Shown here: positions 16,185 through 22,454 of the stretch, piece by piece
Position numbering within the stretch: the stretch's first letter is position 1
How the letters are laid out: each line of letters starts with the position of its first letter
Source: Dongia_B sp035539215
GTDB lineage: Bacteria; Pseudomonadota; Alphaproteobacteria; Dongiales; Dongiaceae
Assembly (NCBI GenBank): GCA_035539215.1
Contig: DATLIX010000117.1
Location: 1 to 25,621, forward strand
Length of the DNA: 25,621 nucleotides
Direction of reading: 5' to 3'
Notes under the pieces: model-generated
Databases searched by the model: none
What the model was told of the DNA's origin: nothing
Seen by the model: the letters and a program-made list of their open reading frames with translations, nothing else
Program-made: the position numbers and the translations under genes

Positions 16185-16254
16185 AATATGATTGATGCCG
16201 AGTGGGAGATAAATCTGGCTATCTGATACTGTTTGTATCCATATTGGAGACAAT
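16185..16254 (-). promoter_or_regulatory. LysR-type promoter element, site B (RND operon)
   Basis: The 47-bp element lies at 16208-16254. On the minus strand it shows ATTGTCTC-N7-GATACAAA, then -35-like TTTATC (16208-16213) and, after 17 bp, -10-like CATATT (16185-16190). It has the same length and spacing as sites A and C. Confidence 0.75.
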
Positions 16255-16283
16255 ACAAACGAGGGAGCCATGCGGAAACGGGA

Positions 16284-16934
16284 TTACCGCAATCTCGCCG
16301 CGAGTTCGTCCACGTAGGGATCGACCAGCCCCTTCGCCCGCAGCGCATCCTGAAGATTGAGAACATACTCGGTGTTGGTCCCGAGCGGGCCGGCGGCTTT
16401 GGCGATCAGTGGCGCGATTGTCGCGACTGTGGCGTCGGCTTCGAAAAGCGGGTGTTCCAGGGCCGCGGTGAAGAGGATTGCGGGGACTGTTCGTCCATCT
16501 TCGAGCGTCACGGGCGCCCAGACCGGCGCATAGACGCCGCTGAAGGTCTCCCGGACCCACAGGCACCATAGGTCTTCATCGAGGGTAGAGGCAGAAATCC
16601 TGAAGGCCTTGCCTTGCGTGGAGCCGCCGGCTTCGACAGCCAAGGTTCGGCCTGGCGCATCGGCGCTGCCGCGGCCAACGATGCTTCGGATGCAGAAGCT
16701 GCGATGCCAACCGTCCAGCCGACCCCAGCAGCTTTCATCGAAATTCAGCAACGGCTTCCAGATGAGCGACCCGTAACCGAAGACCCAGATCTCGCCGTCA
16801 GGTGGCTGCATCTCCAGCATTCCGCGGAGTGATTGCCGCATCCGTTCCTCATTCCAGCGGACCTCGGGCGGCAGAGGCTCGAAATGCTCGAGATAGGTGC
16901 CGGAGCGCAGGGCTTCCCGGGTCAGCAAAGTCAT
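16284..16934 (-). CDS. ChaC-like gamma-glutamylcyclotransferase (glutathione-specific)
   Basis: A 216-aa cytosolic protein of the ChaC family, which cleaves glutathione to 5-oxoproline and Cys-Gly. The substrate-binding loop IWVFGYGSLIWKP is at 49-61. The catalytic glutamate lies in LWCLWVRETFSGVYAPVW (Glu129), a form typical of bacterial ChaC. The C-terminal segment GPLGTNTEYVLNLQDALRAKGLVDPYVDELA is the conserved ChaC tail. The ATG at 16934 has only a poor ribosome-binding site. It is divergent from the LysR gene at 17105; shared site C lies between them, 77 bp from this start. With the GST and the pump under the same element, its job is probably glutathione turnover during electrophile or drug stress, which is inference. 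Confidence 0.92.
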   Translation of the reverse strand: MTLLTREALRSGTYLEHFEPLPPEVRWNEERMRQSLRGMLEMQPPDGEIWVFGYGSLIWKPLLNFDESCWGRLDGWHRSFCIRSIVGRGSADAPGRTLAVEAGGSTQGKAFRISASTLDEDLWCLWVRETFSGVYAPVWAPVTLEDGRTVPAILFTAALEHPLFEADATVATIAPLIAKAAGPLGTNTEYVLNLQDALRAKGLVDPYVDELAARLR

Positions 16935-16987
16935 CGCGTCGCGCCGATCATCTCAGTGTCCGCGGTCAAGCCGCATTCGATGATCGC

Positions 16988-17057
16988 TATATGGCTTACG
17001 CTGCGGGGTTGATAAATTCGGCTATTCGAGACGCTTTGTCGCCAGATGGGAGACAAT
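16988..17057 (-). promoter_or_regulatory. LysR-type promoter element, site C (chaC / lysR)
   Basis: The 47-bp element lies at 17011-17057 between the divergent ChaC-like and LysR genes. On the minus strand it has ATTGTCTC-N7-GCGACAAA, -35-like TTTATC (17011-17016), 17 bp, then -10-like CATATA (16988-16993). It ends 47 bp before the LysR start, so the same site could also autoregulate the regulator. Confidence 0.75.
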
Positions 17058-17104
17058 GCGGGTTCTGATCCGTGTTAGAAAGGGACCGGACATGGAGGGC
17101 AATG

Positions 17105-18004
17105 ATGGCTGAACGATCAGATGTCTCGGTAACTGAGATCGCCGCTTTTGCGGCGGTAGCGCAAACCGGCAGCTTCACAAAGGCGGCGGAACATCTGGCG
17201 AGCAGCAAGGCGAACGTCGGCAAAGCCGTCCAACGCTTGGAGGCGCGTCTCGGCATTCAACTGTTGCAGCGCACGACGCGGGCGGTCCGCTTGACGGAAG
17301 ATGGCGAGATATATCTTCAAGCGGCGCAGGTCGCGCTCGAAAGCCTGCAGGGTGCGGAACAGGCTCTTGCTGCACGACGCTCCGAGCCGATTGGGCGCGT
17401 CCGTATCGATCTGCCCGCAGGCTTCGGTCGGCTGTTCTTGCCGGCACTTGCAGCGCTCCGGGTGAAGCATCCCAAGGTTTCGCTCGACCTCGCCTTGACG
17501 GATCGCATGTCCGATCCCGTCGCAGAGGGATGGGACATTGTCGTTCGCATCGGCGTTCTTCCGCCCGACAGCGAAATGACTGTCCGCAAGCTTTGCGACC
17601 TCCGACTTGGCCTCTATGCCGCGCCGTCCTATCTCAAACGCAAAGGCCCGGTGAATGATGTCGCGGACCTCCTGGAGCAGGATGCCGTCGTTTTCCGCGG
17701 CCCTTCCGGACAGCTGCGCCCCTGGTTCGTGCTCGATGGATCGACCGTCCGCGAGATCGCTGTTTCGCCGGCCATCGTCCTCGCGGATGGCCAGGCCTTC
17801 ACGGATGCCGCGATCAATGGGTTCGGTATTGCCCAGATCATCGATCACGTCGCGCAACCCCATGTCGAGGCCGGCCGCCTCGTCCCAGTTCTTCCCGAGG
17901 CGAGCATCGACGGGCCTCCGGTCCACGCCATCATCCCGCTTGGCCGCCGCATGGCAGCCAAGACACGTGTCGTATTGGATACGCTCATCCAAGTAATGAA
18001 GTAG
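17105..18004 (+). CDS. LysR family regulator, probable controller of chaC, RND and GST units
   Basis: A 299-aa LysR-type transcriptional regulator. The N-terminal winged helix reads VTEIAAFAAVAQTGSFTKAAEHLASSKANVGKAVQRLEARLGIQLLQRTTRAVRLTEDG (about residues 7-65). The effector domain follows: GRVRIDLPAGFGRLFLPALAALRVKHPKVSLDLALTDRMSDPVAEGWDIVVRIG, a pattern close to the AaeR/DsdC-like aromatic-compound group. The serine/asparagine-rich recognition helix (SSKANVGKAVQRLE) is slightly unusual. The frame opens at GTG 17072, but ATG 17105 sits behind GGAGGG with better spacing than ATG 17102, and gives the normal length. Position opposite chaC and the repeated element A/B/C make it the obvious regulator of those three units. 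The inducer is unknown. Confidence 0.92.
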   Translation: MAERSDVSVTEIAAFAAVAQTGSFTKAAEHLASSKANVGKAVQRLEARLGIQLLQRTTRAVRLTEDGEIYLQAAQVALESLQGAEQALAARRSEPIGRVRIDLPAGFGRLFLPALAALRVKHPKVSLDLALTDRMSDPVAEGWDIVVRIGVLPPDSEMTVRKLCDLRLGLYAAPSYLKRKGPVNDVADLLEQDAVVFRGPSGQLRPWFVLDGSTVREIAVSPAIVLADGQAFTDAAINGFGIAQIIDHVAQPHVEAGRLVPVLPEASIDGPPVHAIIPLGRRMAAKTRVVLDTLIQVMK

Positions 18005-18013
18005 AGGTTTTGA

Positions 18014-18029
18014 TCACGAAATTTCGTGA
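18014..18029. promoter_or_regulatory. Perfect 16-bp palindrome after the LysR gene
   Basis: TCACGAAATTTCGTGA is its own reverse complement and lies 10 bp after the LysR stop. As RNA it could form a 6-bp stem with an AATT loop, without a T tract. It may be a protein-binding site or a weak 3'-end hairpin. Confidence 0.4.
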
Positions 18030-18193
18030 CGAGCATCTACTTGCTGACGGCCCAGCTTAGGTCGGCGGCGGCGACTGGCCGCTCGATAAGTGCGGTTAGC
18101 CTTAGTGGCTTGGAGCCCCGACAGCGGCGATCCTGGTACGGATGATCGTACATTTGCGGGGAGGATTCACTAAATATGAGAAAGCTGAATCGC

Positions 18194-18224
18194 TATTTTG
18201 AAAAACAGACGCTTTTTCAGAAAC
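18194..18224. repeat. Short AT-rich hairpin element, copy 2
   Basis: This is the second copy of the element at 10701-10732: TATTTTGAAAAA, a CAGACG loop region, CTTTTTC and AGAAAC. It folds through TGAAAAA / TTTTTCA. It lies between the LysR and DUF2852 genes, a 330-bp gap that otherwise holds the 16-bp palindrome and the promoter below. Confidence 0.45.
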
Positions 18225-18250
18225 GCCACAGCGAGAGCGGCGGTCGCATC

Positions 18251-18279
18251 TTGACAGAGCCGGTATGCTTCTCTATCTA
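18251..18279 (+). promoter_or_regulatory. Sigma70-like promoter of the DUF2852 gene
   Basis: A consensus TTGACA (18251-18256), 17 bp, then TATCTA (18274-18279). The gene starts 57 bp downstream. Just after the -10 is AATGT-CATTA-ACATT (about 18284-18298), a small inverted repeat near the expected transcript start that could be an operator. Confidence 0.7.
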
Positions 18280-18336
18280 TGTAAATGTCATTAACATTCA
18301 CATTCCGTATCATGCAAACCTGTGGGAGTGCGCAGC

Positions 18337-18786
18337 ATGGGCATTGCGGCAAGGCTCGATGACATCGGCAAACCGGCCTGGATCAGCGCGACGATCCTCG
18401 GCTTCATCTTCTGCTGGCCGGTCGGGCTGGCGATTCTGATCTATCTTTTCTGGAGTGGACGCATGGCATGCTGGAAACGCGGCGGCTGGTATCGTGACGG
18501 CTGGGACGAGATGCGCAAGGCGCGCGGACGCTGGCAGGAGCGGGCTTGCGGCAGTGGCTGGGGCCGCAACTGGGGCCGCCAGGAAAGCAGCGGCAACAGT
18601 GCCTTCGACGATTATCGCGCTGAAACCCTGCGCCGCCTGGAGGAAGAGCAGAAGGAATTCTTCGAGTTCCTCGAGCGCCTGCGCCAGGCCAAGGACAAGG
18701 CGGAATTCGATCAGTTCATGGCAGATCGCCGGAACAAGCCGCAGGCGCCGAACGCCGACAATACCGGCCCGCAGCCTTCGGCCTGA
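18337..18786 (+). CDS. DUF2852 family membrane protein
   Basis: A 149-aa protein. After about ten residues it has one transmembrane segment, WISATILGFIFCWPVGLAILIYLFW, then a Trp/Gly/Arg-rich stretch with RMACWKRGGWYRDGWDEM. A charged, probably coiled-coil region follows (AETLRRLEEEQKEFFEFLERLRQAKDKAEFDQFMADRR). This architecture and the tail are typical of DUF2852, a family widespread in alphaproteobacteria with no established function. The frame opens at GTG 18322, but ATG 18337 has GGGAG eight bases upstream and is preferred. It is monocistronic with its own promoter and terminator. The C-terminal 15 residues are Pro/Asn-rich and probably disordered. Confidence 0.85.
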   Translation: MGIAARLDDIGKPAWISATILGFIFCWPVGLAILIYLFWSGRMACWKRGGWYRDGWDEMRKARGRWQERACGSGWGRNWGRQESSGNSAFDDYRAETLRRLEEEQKEFFEFLERLRQAKDKAEFDQFMADRRNKPQAPNADNTGPQPSA

Positions 18787-18835
18787 GTCGAAGCAGCCGG
18801 CATAATCGTCGGCTTGGGGCCCGGGTTTAAAGGGG

Positions 18836-18854
18836 GCCGGATTTTAAATCCGGC
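18836..18854. terminator. Palindromic hairpin after the DUF2852 gene
   Basis: GCCGGATTT-T-AAATCCGGC, a perfect 9-bp inverted repeat around a single base, lies 50 bp after the stop. Confidence 0.45.
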
Positions 18855-18918
18855 TCCTCGGCGCTCTCTCTCGAGACCGGCAACCCCCGCCGGTACCTTC
18901 ATCCCCGAGCGCCCTTGG

Positions 18919-18955
18919 TGCCGCCATCGATCGCATAGATCGGTGGCGGCATTTT
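18919..18955 (+). terminator. Rho-independent terminator
   Basis: A 14-bp stem (TGCCGCCATCGATC / GATCGGTGGCGGCA, one T-G wobble) with a GCATA loop is followed by TTTT. Orientation suits the DUF2852 transcript; it may also block read-through from the convergent sorB side. Confidence 0.75.
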
Positions 18956-19014
18956 GCTGCCGCCGGGTCGGTTGATAGGTGCTATCGGCAACCTCCATTT
19001 GCATGGGCATGGCG

Positions 19015-19374
19015 CTAATTGAGGCCCTTGGTCTTGACCAGATAATCGACGATGCCGGCAACATCTTCCGCCGCCACCGGCGCCTTGTAGCTGTTGATCA
19101 TCTTGTTGACCTCGGCCTGCCAGGCATCATGCGTCATGGCCGGCTGATTGAGCACCATGCCGGCGGAATGACAGGCAAGGCAGTTGTTGTTGATGGGATC
19201 GGCGCCGGGGCCGGGAAACATGCGGTCGCTTTCCGGCAGCGTGACACTGACCGATTTGAAAGTGATCGGCGTGTCGGCGACGGTGGGGGCCGATATCAGC
19301 AGATCGGCAAATGCGGGAAGCGCAAAAGCCGGGACGATAAAGGCGAGGGCCCGCAAGGATTTCATCTTTGACAT
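19015..19374 (-). CDS. sorB: SorB-like c-type cytochrome subunit of sulfite dehydrogenase
   Basis: A 119-aa periplasmic monohaem cytochrome. A Sec signal peptide (MSKMKSLRALAFIVPAFALPAFA) is followed by a mature part of about 95 residues. The haem site CLACH is at residues 65-69. A methionine at 73 or 80 could be the sixth ligand. The segment before it, FPGPGADPINNNCLACHSAGMVLNQPAM, resembles SorB of Starkeya-type sulfite:cytochrome c oxidoreductase, which takes electrons from the molybdenum subunit and passes them to a soluble cytochrome c. It starts 12 bp after the sorA stop with GGGAG upstream, so the two are one operon in the usual sorA-sorB order. The next gene is convergent beyond a terminator. 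Confidence 0.88.
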   Translation of the reverse strand: MSKMKSLRALAFIVPAFALPAFADLLISAPTVADTPITFKSVSVTLPESDRMFPGPGADPINNNCLACHSAGMVLNQPAMTHDAWQAEVNKMINSYKAPVAAEDVAGIVDYLVKTKGLN

Positions 19375-19386
19375 GATCGCTCTCCC

Positions 19387-20655
19387 TCACGCCGCTATGA
19401 CCGGCGTTTCTTCGATGACGTTGCGCATGAAGCCGGCCGGGTTCCAATTGGCGGCTGTCGGCTGCACGGCGCCATTGCTGTTGGTGCAGCGCACCTGCAG
19501 ACGGTTCGCGCCCTTGGCCGGCAGCGTGATATTGGCCTGCCATGGACGGAAGCTGTATTTGCCCTCGTCCTTGCCGAGGGTCGCCGCCTGCCAGGTCTGG
19601 CCGCCATCCGCCGAGACCTCGACCTTGGCGACGCCGCAATCGCCGCCGAAGGCGATGCCGCGCAACGGCGTCGGTGTGCCGGCGGCAACATTCTGGCCGG
19701 CGCGGATATTGGTGATGAAGGAACGCGGCAGCATGCGGTTGATCGGCACAGTCTTCACGCCGGTTTCGCCCGGCTTGACATTGGCGAAGGGCGTATCGGG
19801 GATGCGATAGGCGGTCTTGGTCCAGTAATTGTCATCCGGCTGGGTGAGGACCTCGATATCGCTCAGCATTTTCACCCAATAGGTCGCATACCAGCCGGGT
19901 ACCACCAGGCGCAGCGGGAAGCCGTTGAGCAGGGGCAACTGCTCGCCGTTCATGGCATAGGCGATCATCACCTCGCCGTCGCGCGCATGATCGAGGTCGA
20001 GCGACTTCATGAAATCCGGCGCGCCATCGACCACCGGCTCGTCGAGACCCTTGAAGCGCACCTGCACGGCATCGGCATTGACGCCGGCCTTGTCCAGCAC
20101 GTCCTTCAGGCGCACGCCGGTCCACCGCGCATTGCCCATGGCGCCGTTGTTCCATTCGCCGCCCGGCACGCGCGGCTGGAAGAAGCCGCGCGAATTGCCG
20201 GAGCACTGGTTGACGGCGGCGATCTCGAAACGCGGCAAGGCCTGCAGATCGCTGAGCGACAGCGAGAGCGGCTGCTTGACGGCGCCGCGCACGGCGAGGC
20301 GGAAGCTGGCGGCATCGATCTCGGTCGGGATCACCGCCCAGTGCCAGCGCACGTAGAAGCGGTCATTGGGTGTGAAAACGCCCTGGTCGAAGACCTCGAA
20401 GGGCGTTTCCAGCAGCGGCGGCCGGGTACGCTGCAGGATCATGGCGCCTTTTTGCGGGAAGGCGGTGGTGAGGACGCGTTCGCTGGGACCGCCGGGCAAA
20501 CCGAGATCCACCGTCGCATCAGCTTTCTGGGCCGACTGGGCAAAGGCCGATCGCAAGGTCAGTGGCAGCGCCATCATCGACAGGCCAGTGAGGCCTATCC
20601 GGCTCAGCAGCAAGCGGCGGGTGGTGGGGCGGGAGAGGAGGGGAAGTGTCGTCAT
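19387..20655 (-). CDS. sorA: SorA-like sulfite dehydrogenase molybdopterin subunit
   Basis: A 422-aa periplasmic enzyme of the sulfite oxidase family, oxidising sulfite to sulfate. The signal region has twin arginines (TTRRLLLSR, residues 11-19) followed by a hydrophobic stretch and SAFA, fitting Tat export of a folded molybdoprotein. The active-site segment RFYVRWHWAVIP (99-110) supplies Arg103 and His105. AAVNQCSGNSRGFF provides the molybdenum-ligand Cys151. GWYATYWVKML (254-264) holds the conserved tyrosine region. The C-terminal Mo-co dimerisation domain reads GIAFGGDCGVAKVEVSADGGQTW. Length and order match SorA. The ATG at 20655 has AGAAGGA upstream. A LysR-type dyad lies 60 bp upstream (20715-20737) and is shared with hydrolase 2. 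It could be a broader YedY-like enzyme, but the adjacent sorB argues for sulfite. Confidence 0.9.
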   Translation of the reverse strand: MTTLPLLSRPTTRRLLLSRIGLTGLSMMALPLTLRSAFAQSAQKADATVDLGLPGGPSERVLTTAFPQKGAMILQRTRPPLLETPFEVFDQGVFTPNDRFYVRWHWAVIPTEIDAASFRLAVRGAVKQPLSLSLSDLQALPRFEIAAVNQCSGNSRGFFQPRVPGGEWNNGAMGNARWTGVRLKDVLDKAGVNADAVQVRFKGLDEPVVDGAPDFMKSLDLDHARDGEVMIAYAMNGEQLPLLNGFPLRLVVPGWYATYWVKMLSDIEVLTQPDDNYWTKTAYRIPDTPFANVKPGETGVKTVPINRMLPRSFITNIRAGQNVAAGTPTPLRGIAFGGDCGVAKVEVSADGGQTWQAATLGKDEGKYSFRPWQANITLPAKGANRLQVRCTNSNGAVQPTAANWNPAGFMRNVIEETPVIAA

Positions 20656-20710
20656 TGCCGTTGGTCCTTCTGCTAACTGGCATAGACCAAAAGTGGCAAG
20701 ATGACGGCCT

Positions 20711-20760
20711 GCGGTCCAATTCCGGAATCAGATTGGATTCATCGTGGCGGCAGATCGATC
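20711..20760 (-). promoter_or_regulatory. LysR-type operator upstream of sorA
   Basis: This 50-bp block matches 23616-23665 at 39 of 50 positions. At its centre is TCCAAT-N11-ATTGGA (20715-20737), a textbook T-N11-A dyad, and it ends in AGATCGATC. The most likely binder is the YeiE-like LysR protein encoded at 23722-24621. Confidence 0.65.
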
Positions 20761-20823
20761 ATGCGCGCGAAAGGGCCGATTAAAGATTACCGGATGGACG
20801 GATGGAAGGAACCTGTCCGGGCC

Positions 20824-22185
20824 TCAGCCGGCCGGCAGGGGAATGGCCGAGCGAAAGACGTTATCGGGGTCGTATTGCCGTTTAACGGCGATGAGCCGCT
20901 TGGCATTAATACCAAAGCTCTGCGTCGCGCGGCCGGTATCCTCGGCGGCGAGCAGGTTCGGATATCCGCCGGGCAAGGCGATTTCGCCCAGGGCTTCTCG
21001 CGTGGCTCGGGCCCATTGCTGATGCCGCAGCGCATCGAGCTTGTCCGAACGGTCGGGAAAGACGGCGATGATCTCCACGAGCACATGATCGCGACGCAGG
21101 CCGAAGGCGGTCGCGTCTGTCGCCACGCGCGATGCGGCACCCTTGAATTCGTGGGTGACGATGGCGCAGCCGGGCGAGGCCGCTGCCTCCATGGCGCGGA
21201 TCAGGATGTCGATGCCGTGACTGTCGAGCGCCGGGAGCGAGCTTGTCTCCATCGCGACGCGCAGGCCATTGACGATATACGGATCAAACACGCGCAGCAG
21301 GTCGCCATAAGATTGCTTGCCGACGGCGCCGGCGAGAAGCGTCCCCGCTTTGGCAAACGGTGCGACCCAGGCCTCGCCTTCGGCGGCGCGGCCGCACCAT
21401 GTCGGCAGCACGAAGACGACGGGGGCGCCATCCGGCCCGGCGATGAAGCCGACCTGGACCGTCAGCTCCTCCGGCATGGCGGCAGCGAGATCGACGCAGC
21501 TTTCCAGCACAGACTTTGCTTCGGCGAAGGGAAAGATCAGCAGGCCCGAATGCACGCTCGGCAGATCGTGCAGGCGGTGGCGCAATGTCGTTACGACGCC
21601 GAAATTGCCGCCGCCGCCGCGCAGCGCCCAGAACAGGTCCGCTTCGTCATCGGCATTGGCAACGATGGTGCGCCCGTCGGCAAGGACGACCTCCGCCGCC
21701 AGCAGATTATCGAGCGCCAGGCCGCAGCGGCCGATCAGCGGACCATAGCCGCCACCCAGCGTCAGTCCCGCCACGCCGACCATGCTCGCCGCGCCGAGGA
21801 CCGGGGCGACCTTGAGCGGATCCGTCAGGGCGATGACATCCGCCGCGCGGGCGCCGCCCTGGATACGGGCAACGCGGTTGTCGGGGCCGATCACCGCGCC
21901 GTTCATGGCGCTGAGATCGATGACGATGCCGTTGCACAGACTGCGGCCGGCCCAGTCGTGGCCGCCGCCCCGAACCGAAAGGGGCAGATTGCAATCGCGC
22001 GCGGCGCGGATCGACGCCTGGACATCGCTTGTCGTCCGGCAATGGGCGACAGCGCGCGGTATGCGGTCGACCGGCTTGGCCCAGATTGCCGTCGCGGCGA
22101 GGTAGCGCTCATCGCCCGGCAGCGACAATTGGCCGGATAGTTGCTTGTCCAGTCGTTGGAAGGCTTTCTCGATCAAACCGCTCAA
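20824..22185 (-). CDS. FAD-linked oxidase, berberine-bridge-enzyme-like
   Basis: A 453-aa oxidoreductase of the PCMH/FAD_binding_4 family. The histidine that usually binds FAD covalently is in LSVRGGGHDWAG (about residue 75). GASMVGVAGLTLGGGYGPLIGRCGLALDNLLAAEVVLADG forms the second flavin-binding stretch. LFWALRGGGGNFGVVTTLRHRL is the strongly conserved BBE-type segment. The BBE C-terminal motif RQYDPDNVFRSAIPLP closes the protein. Family members oxidise alcohols, sugars or alkaloid-like substrates; the substrate here is unknown. No signal peptide. The start is TTG at 22185: AAGGAG lies eight bases upstream and no in-frame ATG or GTG fits. It lies between sorA and hydrolase 2 on the same strand but behind a terminator, so it probably has its own promoter. 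Confidence 0.88.
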   Translation of the reverse strand: MSGLIEKAFQRLDKQLSGQLSLPGDERYLAATAIWAKPVDRIPRAVAHCRTTSDVQASIRAARDCNLPLSVRGGGHDWAGRSLCNGIVIDLSAMNGAVIGPDNRVARIQGGARAADVIALTDPLKVAPVLGAASMVGVAGLTLGGGYGPLIGRCGLALDNLLAAEVVLADGRTIVANADDEADLFWALRGGGGNFGVVTTLRHRLHDLPSVHSGLLIFPFAEAKSVLESCVDLAAAMPEELTVQVGFIAGPDGAPVVFVLPTWCGRAAEGEAWVAPFAKAGTLLAGAVGKQSYGDLLRVFDPYIVNGLRVAMETSSLPALDSHGIDILIRAMEAAASPGCAIVTHEFKGAASRVATDATAFGLRRDHVLVEIIAVFPDRSDKLDALRHQQWARATREALGEIALPGGYPNLLAAEDTGRATQSFGINAKRLIAVKRQYDPDNVFRSAIPLPAG

Positions 22186-22363
22186 ATGCCGGACTCCTTA
22201 TCCTGAGATCGGCTTCATGCCGATATGCCGGCACAAGGGAGCCGGCGACGAAGCGCGTCGGATAAGGGTGGTTCCGCCATATTACGGCGGCGTTGCGATA
22301 GCGGGGATTCGTGTTGCGCTTGTAACCGGCGCGGCCGGCGGCGCATGGCAATGGTGGGAGCTT

Positions 22364-22395
22364 GGCGGTGGTGAAGCATGGCGATGGTGAAGTAT
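22364..22395. repeat. Two tandem 16-bp repeats
   Basis: GGCGGTGGTGAAGCAT is followed directly by GGCGATGGTGAAGTAT (14 of 16 identical), with a more decayed third unit just before. They lie in the gap between the BBE-like and hydrolase 2 genes. Probably a minor slippage repeat. Confidence 0.5.
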
Positions 22396-22407
22396 GGCGG
22401 GGGAAAG

Positions 22408-22454
22408 ACCGGCCGAGGAGGCAAGCCCCGTGGCCTGCCCCCTCGTGTGCCGGT
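22408..22454 (-). terminator. Long hairpin terminator of hydrolase 2
   Basis: The stem starts at the base right after the stop codon: ACCGGC / GCCGGT outside, and an interrupted inner stem (CGAGGGGGCAGG with CTTGCCTCCTCG, using two G-T wobbles). On the minus strand it is followed by CTTTCCC. It separates hydrolase 2 from the BBE-like gene. Confidence 0.65.

Noticed and set aside
20701..22140. 479-aa plus-strand open frame opposite the BBE-like gene
   Set aside because: Shadow frame with repetitive charged sequence; it lacks a ribosome-binding site and the opposite strand encodes a recognisable flavin oxidase.
22364..22395. Tandem repeats as a possible CRISPR or iteron array
   Set aside because: Only two good units of 16 bp without spacers and no replication or cas gene nearby.
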